DNA of 47,703 nucleotides, from assembly GCF_004001065.1 (NCBI RefSeq), contig NZ_BIML01000031.1, forward strand, positions 1 through 47,703, read 5' to 3'. Source of the DNA: Paenibacillus xylaniclasticus (GTDB lineage Bacteria; Bacillota; Bacilli; Paenibacillales; Paenibacillaceae). Positions within the stretch are counted from its first letter, which is position 1, and every line of letters starts with the position of its first letter. The notes beneath the pieces are model-generated. The model was not told the DNA's origin. It did not search any database and saw only the letters and a list, made by a program, of their open reading frames with translations. The translations under genes and the position numbers were made by a program. Shown piece after piece: positions 7,870 through 16,435 of this stretch.

Positions 7870-10755
7870 TTATTCACCTCGGCCGACATAATACGTCTCA
7901 GTTGGTCCCAAATAGCTCTCTGCAGGTTTGTGACCAGCTGGATAGATGACCAGCTTCTCAAGCACAAAGCCTGGACTAACCGCGAAGACCCGCACTCTAT
8001 TCAACCCGCTCTCGCAGACGATCTGGCTGCTGTGACGACGGATATTATCCAGGACACCGGCAGCCCAATGCGGATTGTACTCCCCTACCGAATGACCCTT
8101 TGGAACAGCATTCAGCACATGAATCGGCCCATCATTCGCTTGAATACCGTAATAGATCGTATTTTCTGTCGTGACCGGGTTAGAAGGCTGCATATACAAC
8201 TCAAGCTCATAATCACCAGCTTCCGAAACGACAAAATGGTATTCCAGATACGGTGCATCCTGTCCTGCTGTATAATATTGCGTCGTTGGAAACACCTTCA
8301 TCGCAGATAACGTCTTCCCGTACGCCTCAAGCAGCTGAAAGCCGCCTCCTGCTGCATCCTGCTTCGCAGTATAATGCTCAGCTTCAATGGAGATATATCC
8401 AAGAGTATCTACGAATGTGTTGACCGTTAGTCCGCTCAGCTCCGGCTGCTTGGCATCTACAATGATCGTGCACGTTCCGACTGGCAGCTTCACGACGAGC
8501 TTCGCCTCGGTCTCGTCCTTCATCTGGGTGCGATCGATTCGAACGGTAATCTTGTCGCTTGCTTTATGGATTCCATCCAGCACACCACTATAGCTGGAGC
8601 AGGACAACCAAGCCGCTTCGCATGCAATCTCATATGGAGCATTCTGATCACTGAGACTGCTGATGGTGAAGGAAGCCTCTGTCACATCCGGTTGTCTGAA
8701 GTCATTCAGATACAGCTTATTCACATGCCAGCTGCTGCCCTCCGAATGCTGCTGCGTGCCGTCCAGCGATACAAGTAATCTAGGCTTCGCGGTCGGCATC
8801 ACCTGCATCAGAATCGGATAACGGCATTCATCCTCATTCCATTTCGTGAAGCCTATATGCTCGGACAAGCCCATACCGTACCATTTGCCGTTATCGATCG
8901 TATGGTATTCATCCACAAGCTCCCGATCCCGCTTCATGCATGCTTTGACTTGCTCCGCCAGCTGATTCGCTTCCATCAGGTTAAGCTTCGCTGCATATTG
9001 ATTCTTGCCCGCGAGCAGGTGCATCCTCTGCAAATTCAAATTTCCCATCGCCGGATAGTAGACCAAGGAGAAGAAGCTGGACATCGCCTCGCCATCCATC
9101 TTCTTGTAAAGCTCATCCGCTTCAGCCATAAGAGACTCAACCTCGGTCAGCAGACGATCAGCTTCCTGATAATGAACCGGATGATAGACGTCCGCGTTCA
9201 CGGCTTCCGGCCTGCGGTTATGTGCAATTCTCGTGTATCCATCTAGGATACGATAGATCTTCTTCCGATCTTCTTCGCCGCATACAGCGCCGAATTGCTG
9301 CTCGACCCATAGACGGGTATATTCGCCCGTTTTATTAGGTGCACTTGTTCCCCATTTGTCGAAATCATAAGCCAGTTCAAGGAAATAAGACAGAGGGAAC
9401 TCCTGCGTCGCAATATCGCCTACGTTAACGATCCACAGCTCACGAATGCCAAAATCATAAGCCATAGTCATCTGCTCCCATACCTTCGGCAAATAAGAGC
9501 TGTTAATCCATTCGAACGAGATCGGACCGCCATGATAGTCGAAATGGTAGTACATTCCGTAGCCGCCCTTATGGGAACGCATCTCCTCGGTCGGCAGCGT
9601 ACGCAGGTTGCCGAAGTTATCGTCACAGAGCATCAGAATCACATTGTCCAAATCCTCTGAACCGATAAGGCCTGGCGTCACTTCATCTCCGTAGAAGAAC
9701 GGCTCCACCTCTTTATACAGCGCCAGCATACGAGGCACTTGCTCCAGATTCGGGTTCACATGCTCCTGAATCAGCCGATTCTGAGTCCGCAGTACGTCCC
9801 GAAGCAAGTTAATATTATCGGCAAAGGTTGCTTCCTTGCCCATAATCGCCGTATCCGCCTCTCCGCGCATCCCGACCGTTATGACGTTCTCGAATTTGCC
9901 GCTGCGCTTCAGACCATCGGCCCAGAACCGGGTGATGCCTTCCTCATTCGTTCTGAAATTCCATGCATCGCCATAGATCGAGTCTTTGCCCCGCAAATAT
10001 TTGTACTCTTCTCCCTGACGCAGACATGGCTCGTGATGGGAAGCTCCCATAACAACACCGTACTCATCCGCGAGCTCGGAATTAGCAAGTCCTGGGCCAT
10101 CGTCATGGAAGCGGGCCGACCACATAGCGGGCCACAAATAATTGCCTTTCAGACGAAGCAGCAGCTCAAAGATATGTTCATAGGCCTCAGCATTAAACCC
10201 GCCGAAACGTTTAAAGCACCAAGAGCCAAAGGCAGGCCATTCATCATTAATAAAAAATCCTCTGTATCGGACCGATGGCTCCTTCGATACATATTTGTAA
10301 CCGCTGTCGAGAACGAATTCCTCCTGACGCTTCGGCCTCACGTCGTTCCAGTTGACAAGCGGTGAAACTCCTAATACCTCTGACAGATGGAACAGACCAT
10401 ATACCGTTCCTCTCTTATCGCTGCCGGCAATAACGAGCGCTTGATCAACTTCCGTGCCCGGTGCATCTATGGTCTGGAATAGATAGACTTCTCTCTTTCC
10501 TCTTATCTCCTCGAGATTGATTAAGCCTTGCTCCGCCAGACGATCGAGCATAGGACTCCGTCCGATGGTCCCATAGATGACTGCACAGGATGCCAATTGA
10601 CCGACAGCCACTGCCGACGTTGGACGGACGCCAAATACGAGCTCGATATCCTTCGCTACCTTATCCGCGATTTTGTGAACCCCGCTGAACGCTTCCTTTT
10701 CTTTCAGAAAGAATGCGCCTCCGCCTAGTACTTTCCGGTTAATTGTAAAGTTCAT
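7870..10755 (-). CDS. Glycoside hydrolase family 115 (xylan alpha-1,2-glucuronidase type)
   Basis: 961 residues with GH115 features throughout: AGSDKRGTVYGLFHLSEVLGVSP, then VRYRGFFINDEWPAFGSW, LRLKGNYLWPAMW, YGVVMGASHHEP, ITVGMRGEADT and LCDDNFGN motifs of the catalytic barrel, and a beta-rich C-terminal third (about 650-961). GH115 enzymes remove (4-O-methyl-)glucuronic acid from internal xylose residues of glucuronoxylan. No signal peptide is visible at the N-terminus (MNFTINRKVLGGGAFFLK), so it probably acts in the cytosol on imported oligosaccharides. AAGGAGA lies 7 nt before the ATG. Single-gene transcript: own promoter region and terminator. Confidence 0.9.
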   Translation of the reverse strand: MNFTINRKVLGGGAFFLKEKEAFSGVHKIADKVAKDIELVFGVRPTSAVAVGQLASCAVIYGTIGRSPMLDRLAEQGLINLEEIRGKREVYLFQTIDAPGTEVDQALVIAGSDKRGTVYGLFHLSEVLGVSPLVNWNDVRPKRQEEFVLDSGYKYVSKEPSVRYRGFFINDEWPAFGSWCFKRFGGFNAEAYEHIFELLLRLKGNYLWPAMWSARFHDDGPGLANSELADEYGVVMGASHHEPCLRQGEEYKYLRGKDSIYGDAWNFRTNEEGITRFWADGLKRSGKFENVITVGMRGEADTAIMGKEATFADNINLLRDVLRTQNRLIQEHVNPNLEQVPRMLALYKEVEPFFYGDEVTPGLIGSEDLDNVILMLCDDNFGNLRTLPTEEMRSHKGGYGMYYHFDYHGGPISFEWINSSYLPKVWEQMTMAYDFGIRELWIVNVGDIATQEFPLSYFLELAYDFDKWGTSAPNKTGEYTRLWVEQQFGAVCGEEDRKKIYRILDGYTRIAHNRRPEAVNADVYHPVHYQEADRLLTEVESLMAEADELYKKMDGEAMSSFFSLVYYPAMGNLNLQRMHLLAGKNQYAAKLNLMEANQLAEQVKACMKRDRELVDEYHTIDNGKWYGMGLSEHIGFTKWNEDECRYPILMQVMPTAKPRLLVSLDGTQQHSEGSSWHVNKLYLNDFRQPDVTEASFTISSLSDQNAPYEIACEAAWLSCSSYSGVLDGIHKASDKITVRIDRTQMKDETEAKLVVKLPVGTCTIIVDAKQPELSGLTVNTFVDTLGYISIEAEHYTAKQDAAGGGFQLLEAYGKTLSAMKVFPTTQYYTAGQDAPYLEYHFVVSEAGDYELELYMQPSNPVTTENTIYYGIQANDGPIHVLNAVPKGHSVGEYNPHWAAGVLDNIRRHSSQIVCESGLNRVRVFAVSPGFVLEKLVIYPAGHKPAESYLGPTETYYVGRGE

Positions 10756-11129
10756 AGCTGTCTCCTTCTGCCATCATCATGCTGAATAAATAAGCATGTA
10801 GTTATTACTCTTAATATATCGTAATTTCAATTCGGTTTGATTTCGTTAATTATAGAAAAATTATTAATAATTAAAGAATTATTCTTCGTATGTAACATTT
10901 AATTCTGAATCCGCTTTTATCGGACATCAACACAACAACCAATTATTCTTAAGCTATATAAATGTCTAGTGTAATTAACTGAATTTTCATCATTCGTATT
11001 CTCCTCCAATAGGTAAATTGGTAATATGACTGTTAAGAGGGGTTGGGATCAGTGAAGAGGGACTGAAATATTTTACAACACTAATAACGAGTACGTGGGA
11101 TGAGTCGATGTGGACAGCAACAAAAACAA
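10756..11129. other. AT-rich intergenic region upstream of GH115
   Basis: No conventional gene. The minus strand holds a very good ribosome binding site (GGAGGAG, 7 nt spacing) before ATGATG at 10993, but the ORF is only 14 codons (MMKIQLITLDIYIA, stop at 10949). It could be a leader peptide or the decayed start of a lost gene. No match to a known riboswitch was seen. Confidence 0.3.
10802..10830 (-). promoter_or_regulatory. Candidate promoter for GH115
   Basis: TTGAAA (10825-10830) and TAATAA (10802-10807) with a 17-bp spacer on the minus strand, about 47 bp before the start codon. The -10 is weak. No cre-like site was seen in the spacer. Confidence 0.35.
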
Positions 11130-11171
11130 GAAACTCCGAAAACCTATAACATGATAGATTTTCGGAGTTTC
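11130..11171. terminator. Terminator downstream of the sigma factor gene
   Basis: GAAACTCCGAAAA pairs with TTTTCGGAGTTTC (13 bp) around a 16-nt loop, with T-rich flanks on both strands; 50 nt past the stop at 11222. Confidence 0.75.
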
Positions 11172-11221
11172 TTTCACTCTAATAGAGGCTATTTCAAAAT
11201 GTACATTATAAGGATAATTAT

Positions 11222-11842
11222 TCAATAAATGGTGTTATCCCACTTGTTTGAATATAGATTTTTAAATTTCTTTTTTGCACGTTCTAACCTTTTCCCTATA
11301 ACATTACACGGTAATCCTGTAACCTCAGAAATCTCTCTATAAGACAAGTCTTTTATGTACTTTAAGTACAATAAACTCTTTTCCTCACACTTAAGTGAAC
11401 CTAGCACTAAATTTAGTGTCTCGTTTCGAGCGATAGTTTCTACAATAACTTCTGGCGTATTCCTACTACCTACATTGTACATATTCTTATGTTCCGCTTC
11501 CAGCTGAACAGATAGATCTGCCGGAGAAGAAATGTAATATTTTTTATTTTTACGAAGAATATCATATGATGTATTCCTAGCAATCTGTTTAAGCCACGGT
11601 ATTATATTCACCTCATCTGATAAACTTGGTCCATTTAGCATTGCCTTTATAAAAGCTTCATGAATAGCATCGTCTGTAAAGTACCTATCAATTAAAATAT
11701 ACGAGACTGTTCGATGCACTAATGTTCGAAAAGCCGAATACAACATTTTCTGTGTAGTGGAATCTGCGTCTCGTATGTTCTCCCGAAACATGCTATAAAC
11801 CATATCTTCCAATAGATACCCCTTCAATTCACTAATAACCAA
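11222..11842 (-). CDS. ECF-like RNA polymerase sigma factor
   Basis: 206 residues. A sigma-2 region runs to about residue 100, with DRYFTDDAIHEAFIKAML and PWLKQIARNTSYDILRKNKK. A sigma-4 region covers about 145-195, with ETLNLVLGSLKCEEKSLLYL, then YKDLSYREISEVTGL and a recognition helix VIGKRLERAKKKFK. Sigma-1.1 and sigma-3 are absent, as in ECF sigmas. The ORF as given starts at TTG (11842) with only a weak ribosome site (AAGAAAAAG); no better start is visible. No anti-sigma gene is adjacent on the same strand. Divergent from two secreted proteins, which are candidate targets. AT-rich like its neighbours, unlike the flanking window. Confidence 0.8.
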   Translation of the reverse strand: MVISELKGYLLEDMVYSMFRENIRDADSTTQKMLYSAFRTLVHRTVSYILIDRYFTDDAIHEAFIKAMLNGPSLSDEVNIIPWLKQIARNTSYDILRKNKKYYISSPADLSVQLEAEHKNMYNVGSRNTPEVIVETIARNETLNLVLGSLKCEEKSLLYLKYIKDLSYREISEVTGLPCNVIGKRLERAKKKFKNLYSNKWDNTIY

Positions 11843-12142
11843 TAACTTTTTCTTGAACGAACGTCAAATCGATCTCCCCTAATACGTTATAGTATTTAGA
11901 ACCCTCAACCCCCCCTTTTTAATAACTTATTTACCATTTTTTTCGAGTAATTATATGTGTGAATGGGTTCTTATTTGACATACAAATTATGTAATTTAAT
12001 GGAGGTGACTTCATAATGTGATTTTTCAATATGTATATATTTCAATAATATAATCTATTTATCAGTATTAAGTTATTTGAAACCTAGACCAATTTAAGAA
12101 GAAACACGAATATTAATTATTGTATTTTAGTGGAGGTAACTT
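11843..12142. other. AT-rich divergent control region with a start-stop element
   Basis: Between the sigma factor and the secreted protein. It holds TTGACA at 11975-11980 on the plus strand without a convincing -10, and a perfect ribosome binding site GGAGGTGA (12001-12008) 7 nt before ATG at 12016, which is immediately followed by TGA. A very similar block (GGAGGTAACTT-ATG) starts the real gene 130 bp downstream. Confidence 0.4.
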
Positions 12143-12913
12143 ATGAAGGTTTTAAAATTTTTCCTTTCTTTAATATTAATGTTTACTCTTTTCGGATCAG
12201 TTGCAATGGCATCACCAGCATCACCTGCATCCAATATAAAAAGCAAGCACAAATCTTTAATGCTTAAAGTTAGAACTTTAGTAGAAAAAGGACTTAATGA
12301 GGAAGCTATGAGATTACCGGAGGTCAGACAACTCAAAGCTGAGTTCTCTATGAATAAACAACAAGAGTCAGATTTTATTAAGTCACTAGATGCTAACAAT
12401 CCAAGACTTGTTAAGGAAAAAATGAAAAACATTAAAGTGAACAGCAATGAGCGTAAAGTAATCCCGTTCGATGACGGCAGCTTTATTGTCCTCGAGAATA
12501 AAACCGAAAAAGTTACAGATCAGGTACAAGCACTGGATACATTTAACACAACTATAGGAAAAGAATGGACAACCAATGCTAAATATGAAATTTGGGGAAT
12601 GTATCTTGCGGCCGAATATCACCTCATTTCAGTCTATAATGTATATTCTGGTCATACTGAAATAAAAACTACAGCAGTAACGGGCACAAAGGCTTATTTC
12701 CCGACAACTGTAAGCTCCGCGACCTCCCAAATTGTTACTAATAACTCTAGAACTAATGTAACAAGAGGTGACTACACTCAGATTGACGGGGTCTCAATTG
12801 GTGGGCAAACAATCGGCTTTACACACTTTTATAGTTTAACCACTACCATAACCGTCAATTATGCGGGCAATGGAAACATTAACTTCTCAGTAAGCAGTAC
12901 TTGGTCTGGCTAA
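12143..12913 (+). CDS. Secreted protein of unknown function
   Basis: 256 residues with a clear signal peptide (MKVLKFFLSLILMFTLFGSV, cleavage near AMASPAS). A helical, charged segment (about 30-110) precedes a Thr/Ser/Asn-rich half (about 130-256) that looks all-beta (for example VYNVYSGHTEIKTTAVTG and TTTITVNYAGNGNINFSVSS). No catalytic motif or known domain was recognised. GGAGGTAA lies just upstream of the ATG. The helical pro-like region followed by a beta domain could be a propeptide plus mature protein, and a subtilase is encoded 190 bp downstream. That pairing is only an inference. Confidence 0.75.
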   Translation: MKVLKFFLSLILMFTLFGSVAMASPASPASNIKSKHKSLMLKVRTLVEKGLNEEAMRLPEVRQLKAEFSMNKQQESDFIKSLDANNPRLVKEKMKNIKVNSNERKVIPFDDGSFIVLENKTEKVTDQVQALDTFNTTIGKEWTTNAKYEIWGMYLAAEYHLISVYNVYSGHTEIKTTAVTGTKAYFPTTVSSATSQIVTNNSRTNVTRGDYTQIDGVSIGGQTIGFTHFYSLTTTITVNYAGNGNINFSVSSTWSG

Positions 12914-12938
12914 TATAATAAACTCTTATTGCCACAAT

Positions 12939-13049
12939 TTACTTACCTGACTTTCTTTTCGTTCTTCTAATGACTAAATAGACAATAAGAATTAGAGGTA
13001 TTCCGACAAGAATCATTTGCGAGATAGCGCTACTTAAACTAAAATCCAT
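12939..13049 (-). CDS. Putative 36-residue single-pass membrane peptide
   Basis: A short ORF starting MDFSLSSAISQ, then a hydrophobic stretch of about 16 residues (MILVGIPLILIVYLVI), then a very basic tail RRTKRKSGK. This is the layout of a small N-out, C-in membrane protein. A weak ribosome site (AGTAGGT) lies 6 nt before the ATG and a TATTAT-like sequence is further upstream. It is convergent with the secreted protein gene and divergent from the subtilase. The strong amphipathic logic argues against chance. Function unknown. Confidence 0.4.
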   Translation of the reverse strand: MDFSLSSAISQMILVGIPLILIVYLVIRRTKRKSGK

Positions 13050-13105
13050 AATTTTACCTACTTTATAATAGTTTACAATATAGCACGATAAAGAGGGACA
13101 TGTCT

Positions 13106-14698
13106 ATGGGACTAAAGCACAATCAAAAAATAACTTTAATTTCAATATGTATCCTTATAGGATCTTTCGCTTATATATTTTTTCTTAAAGCTTCTCCTCA
13201 ATTTCCTCAAGATCAACCCTTTTTAAAACAAATAAATCCTATCCCTGTAGATAGTCCAACAGAAAAGAATGTTACTATTGCTTTAGTCGATACCGGAGTC
13301 GATTTAAATCATCGATTACTAAAAAAGTATTTAGTTCAAGGACAAAATATCATAGACACACAAACTGAGCCCCAGGACGATAATGGTCATGGTACACGCG
13401 CTGCAGGGGTAATTGCTTCCATAATTAAGTCTAGTGGTGTAAATGATTCAATTAAAATAATGCCTATAAAAGCATTAAATAATGTGGGATTAAGTCAACC
13501 TGAAATTTTAGCCAAAGCAATTCGGGTAGCTGTAGATCAAAAGGTTCAAGTTATCTCATTATCGTTAGGAATACCTTATGATTCATATTTTATTAAAGAT
13601 GCTGTTAATTATGCTAAGCAGAATAAGGTTTTAATAGTCGCTGCCAGCGGCAATGATGGAGGGGAGACTTTATACCCTGCTCTATATCCTAGCGTCCTTG
13701 CGGTAGGTGGTATTAATGAAAACGACACTGATATAGCGCCTTCAAATATCGGTTCGTTGGACATAGTTGCACCTTTGAGTGTACAGATATTTAATTTAAA
13801 CGGTGGATATACCCAAACCACTGGTACATCGATGTCATCTGCTACAGTAACTGCAGCAGCAGCCCTTCTCCTTCTCAAGAATCCGAGCCTAGAACCTTAT
13901 GATATCATCAATGCTCTCCGGGAATCAGCCTCACAGAAGGGAGAAAGGTGGTCGGAAAAATACGGGTTCGGGATGCTAAATATAGGTAGATTATTGGAGA
14001 CAAATTACATACCACATGATATAAACGAACCAAATAACAGCAAAAATAACGCTGCAATTATCCCAGATAATAAAACTATATTAGCCTTGCTTACACGAAA
14101 CGATACAGACTGGTACTATACAGATCTAAAATATAGTGGAAGTATAATTCTTGACATCAATACTATGCAAAATAATTCATCCGATATACGAATAACAATA
14201 TATGAAAAAGAAAATAAATACCATGAAGTTTTCTCCAACAATATTTCCTTACAAATAAGTACAAGCGTAGGAAGAACATATTTCAAGCTATCTTCCCTAT
14301 CCAATGAGAGTATAGAGTATACTATAACACTAAAAAAAGTAATATATAGTGATCTTCAAGAACCAAATAACTCTAAGAATGAAGCATTTTTAATAACCGA
14401 TTTAAATAAAAAGTATATTGGAACCTTTGATAATAATGATGTAGATTGTTATGTTATTAATAAACCATTAAAAGAACTAGACGTTAAAGTAAAACCGTAT
14501 ACAAACAAAATCGATCCTATCATACAGATTTATAGTCCTATAAATGCTCAATCCAACGAAAGTATTGATTTACATGGATTTGGCGTTGAAGAGAGTTGGA
14601 ACATATCTGATTCTTCAGGTGACTATTGTTTTTGTATCTCAAATAATCACAACAATCCCGCATATGGAGAATACGAAATCAGCTTTATTGGCAAATAA
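13106..14698 (+). CDS. Subtilisin-like serine protease (S8) with two PPC-like domains
   Basis: 530 residues from the ATG at 13106 (AGAGGG 8 nt upstream; the ATG at 13100 is too close). Numbers here count from 13100. A signal/anchor segment (about 11-29) is followed by the S8 catalytic domain: LVDTGVD (Asp64), NGHGT (His97), AASGND (oxyanion Asn185) and GTSMSSA (Ser244; the usual Pro after the Ser is Ala). Two PPC-like units follow, each starting EPNNSKN (about 315 and 420) with D-T-D-W-Y or D-V-D-C-Y. There is no I9-type prodomain of normal length. It is exported and probably cell-associated. It may process the neighbouring secreted protein, or degrade peptides for nutrition. Confidence 0.9.
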   Translation: MGLKHNQKITLISICILIGSFAYIFFLKASPQFPQDQPFLKQINPIPVDSPTEKNVTIALVDTGVDLNHRLLKKYLVQGQNIIDTQTEPQDDNGHGTRAAGVIASIIKSSGVNDSIKIMPIKALNNVGLSQPEILAKAIRVAVDQKVQVISLSLGIPYDSYFIKDAVNYAKQNKVLIVAASGNDGGETLYPALYPSVLAVGGINENDTDIAPSNIGSLDIVAPLSVQIFNLNGGYTQTTGTSMSSATVTAAAALLLLKNPSLEPYDIINALRESASQKGERWSEKYGFGMLNIGRLLETNYIPHDINEPNNSKNNAAIIPDNKTILALLTRNDTDWYYTDLKYSGSIILDINTMQNNSSDIRITIYEKENKYHEVFSNNISLQISTSVGRTYFKLSSLSNESIEYTITLKKVIYSDLQEPNNSKNEAFLITDLNKKYIGTFDNNDVDCYVINKPLKELDVKVKPYTNKIDPIIQIYSPINAQSNESIDLHGFGVEESWNISDSSGDYCFCISNNHNNPAYGEYEISFIGK

Positions 14699-14752
14699 AA
14701 TATTTGTGACTGTCCCGATACAGGCTATGATGAGGATTTCGTCGTAGCCTTT

Positions 14753-15405
14753 GAGTCTGTAAAATGGTTTGTGTAAACTCCAAAACCAACTAAAATGAAA
14801 ATAATAGAAAGGTTGGAGGAGAACACATGGGACTGTGGACGAAGGAGTAGTTGCGAGCGTTTATCAAAGAGAATAAACGGGTCACGGCTCAAGATGCGCA
14901 GAACACTTTATAGGATCTCTTTGCCGAGACGATCCAGGAAATGCTGGAGGCCGAGATGGACACGCATCTTGGCTATGAGAAGCACGAGGTAAAGAACAAA
15001 GCAACGACAAATAGTCGAAACTGGAAAAGCCGTAAGACTGTCGTAAGTGAATACGGTGAGCAGGAGATCTCCGTTCCACGCGACCGTAATGGTGAGTTCG
15101 AGCCTCTTGTTGTGAAGAAGCATCAGCAACGTAACTGGTATTGAGGATCAGATCATTGCGCTCTATGCGAAGGGTGTAACGACACGAGAGATTCAAGATC
15201 ACCTGAATGGGCTGTACGGCATCGACGTTTCAGCTACGCTCATCTCCAATGTCACCAATAAGATCATGCCGCTTATTAAGGAATGGCAGAATCGGCCGCT
15301 GCAGAGCGTATATGCGGTTGTCTTTCTCGACGCTATCCACTTCAAAGTGAAGCAAGAGGGTGCCATTGTCAACAAAGCAGCGTACATGGTGATCGGCTTA
15401 GAATA
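14753..15405 (+). mobile_element. IS256-family insertion sequence remnant
   Basis: The left end (GAGTCTGTAAAATGGTTTGT, from about 14753) resembles IS256-family terminal inverted repeats and is followed by a transposase start. The element stops abruptly near 15405 inside the catalytic domain, so the right half and right terminus are gone. The truncation point abuts a truncated zinc-ribbon gene. Confidence 0.75.
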
Positions 15406-15406
15406 A
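14827..15406 (+). pseudogene. IS256-family transposase, inactivated
   Basis: Reading from ATG 14827: MGLWTKE, stop, LRAFIKENKRVTAQDAQNTL, stop, DLFAETIQEMLEAEMDTHLG, then YEKHEVKNKATTNSRNWKSR and SEYGEQEISVPRDRNGEFEP. These are the N-terminal hallmarks of IS256 (Mutator-like DDE) transposases. A frameshift near 15128 separates this from GIEDQIIALYAKGVTTREIQ and the first catalytic Asp segment VVFLDAIHFKV. It ends at ...AAYMVIGLE. Two nonsense codons, one frameshift and a 3' truncation make it non-functional. Confidence 0.85.
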
Positions 15407-15495
15407 AGATTAGTATCATGTACAACCTGTAGCCCGCACTTTCTACAATAAATATCATCGTCTTGAAATTCTGTTCCGCAATTGGTGCAATTCAT
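15405..15495 (-). pseudogene. Zinc-ribbon protein truncated by the IS256 remnant
   Basis: The N-terminus MNCTNCGTEFQDDDIYCRKC is a textbook zinc ribbon (CxxC...CxxC) with GGGG before the ATG. After about 27 residues it runs into the broken end of the IS256 remnant. The original protein, probably a zinc ribbon plus membrane or other domain, is lost. Confidence 0.6.
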
Positions 15496-15580
15496 ATAAA
15501 CCCCTGCCTTGTATGTCTTCTGTGGAGGAACAACTTTAAGGAAAACTCGGTCACCCGTTTCTTTACGAATGTAATGAGTT

Positions 15581-16048
15581 TCAGATATATCTTTCAAGAT
15601 GTAAGGCGCCGTTCTCCCAATACTCTGGATATTCTTGCTTAACCTTAAACCCATGCTTGATATAAAAACCTACGGTCTCATTGTATAGCGCATTGGTATG
15701 AGGCGGTACAGTCAACAAATCAATTCTTCCAATTCCATACTCGATTGTGGTATTAAATAAATGCGTTAATAAACTACTGCCATATCCCTTTCCACGCAAG
15801 CCTTTCTTGGTTGCCATTAGCGATATCCGTAACGAACCGTCGAAACTAGTGTAATTTATAAAGGATACAACATGACCGTCTTGTAATAAACATAGCGAAT
15901 CATGGAATCGCAAATCCAATCCAATATCATCAATTACATCATCGGAAAACCATTCATCGGTTAATTCAGTAATGATATTCTTTATATCATTTGCAGCATT
16001 CATGTTAGTTAACGCCGGTCTCGGAATCATAATAATCTCGCTTTTCAT
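15581..16048 (-). CDS. GNAT family N-acetyltransferase
   Basis: 155 residues. The GNAT acetyl-CoA site is clear: ISLMATKKGLRGKGYGSSLL, with RGKGYG (85-90) as the Q/RxxGxG/A loop, followed by a helix and LTVPPHTNALYNETVGFYIK, the typical motif B with an N..AL-Y...GF pattern. It transfers an acetyl group from acetyl-CoA to an amine; the acceptor is unknown. AGGAG lies 7 nt before the ATG. Third in a row of three minus-strand genes (16879 to 15581) with short gaps, which may be co-transcribed. Confidence 0.85.
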   Translation of the reverse strand: MKSEIIMIPRPALTNMNAANDIKNIITELTDEWFSDDVIDDIGLDLRFHDSLCLLQDGHVVSFINYTSFDGSLRISLMATKKGLRGKGYGSSLLTHLFNTTIEYGIGRIDLLTVPPHTNALYNETVGFYIKHGFKVKQEYPEYWENGALHLERYI

Positions 16049-16086
16049 ATATGCTCCTAGTTTATATATTTATAGTAATTGCCTTA

Positions 16087-16410
16087 TCAATCATCATCAT
16101 ATTTACAAAATATGACTTTGAAATTCCCCCTCAACAACAAATGTCCAATAACCTCTTCAATTCGTTCACGACTGCACTCATCTACTAGAATCATGTCACT
16201 GCTCCAGAGATACTTTCCATGCAAACATTCTCCCGTATGCCGATTCTTCTCCACAAGTGACTGTACGTTCTTGTATGTAAAGAATGATGCTACCCATCTG
16301 GAACCATCTTCAAATGTAACGATGACATCCGTATTATCGTCATACGGGTTCCATCCTCCCTCCCATTGTTCGGCTTCAATCCAAATAAAATACCGGCCAC
16401 GATCTTCCAT
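16087..16410 (-). CDS. Conserved hypothetical protein
   Basis: 107 residues from the ATG at 16410, which has GGGAGG 6 nt upstream; the longer reading from 16428 would include the ribosome site. The sequence (RYFIWIEAEQWE, NTDVIVTFEDGSRWVASFFT, SSDMILVDECSRERIEEVIG) belongs to a small soluble family I remember as conserved hypotheticals in bacilli. No motif points to catalysis. It may be co-transcribed with the membrane protein upstream (25 bp gap). Confidence 0.65.
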   Translation of the reverse strand: MEDRGRYFIWIEAEQWEGGWNPYDDNTDVIVTFEDGSRWVASFFTYKNVQSLVEKNRHTGECLHGKYLWSSDMILVDECSRERIEEVIGHLLLRGNFKVIFCKYDDD

Positions 16411-16435
16411 TGCTGTCCTCCCCCACACGATACTC

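Noticed and set aside
8857-10365. Long plus-strand ORFs opposite GH115
   Set aside because: Shadows of the GH115 frame; no ribosome sites and no recognisable protein features.
12127-12447. Minus-strand ORF opposite the secreted protein gene
   Set aside because: It is the complement of a gene with a clear signal peptide and ribosome site; its sequence looks like the reverse reading of a Leu/Ser-rich frame.
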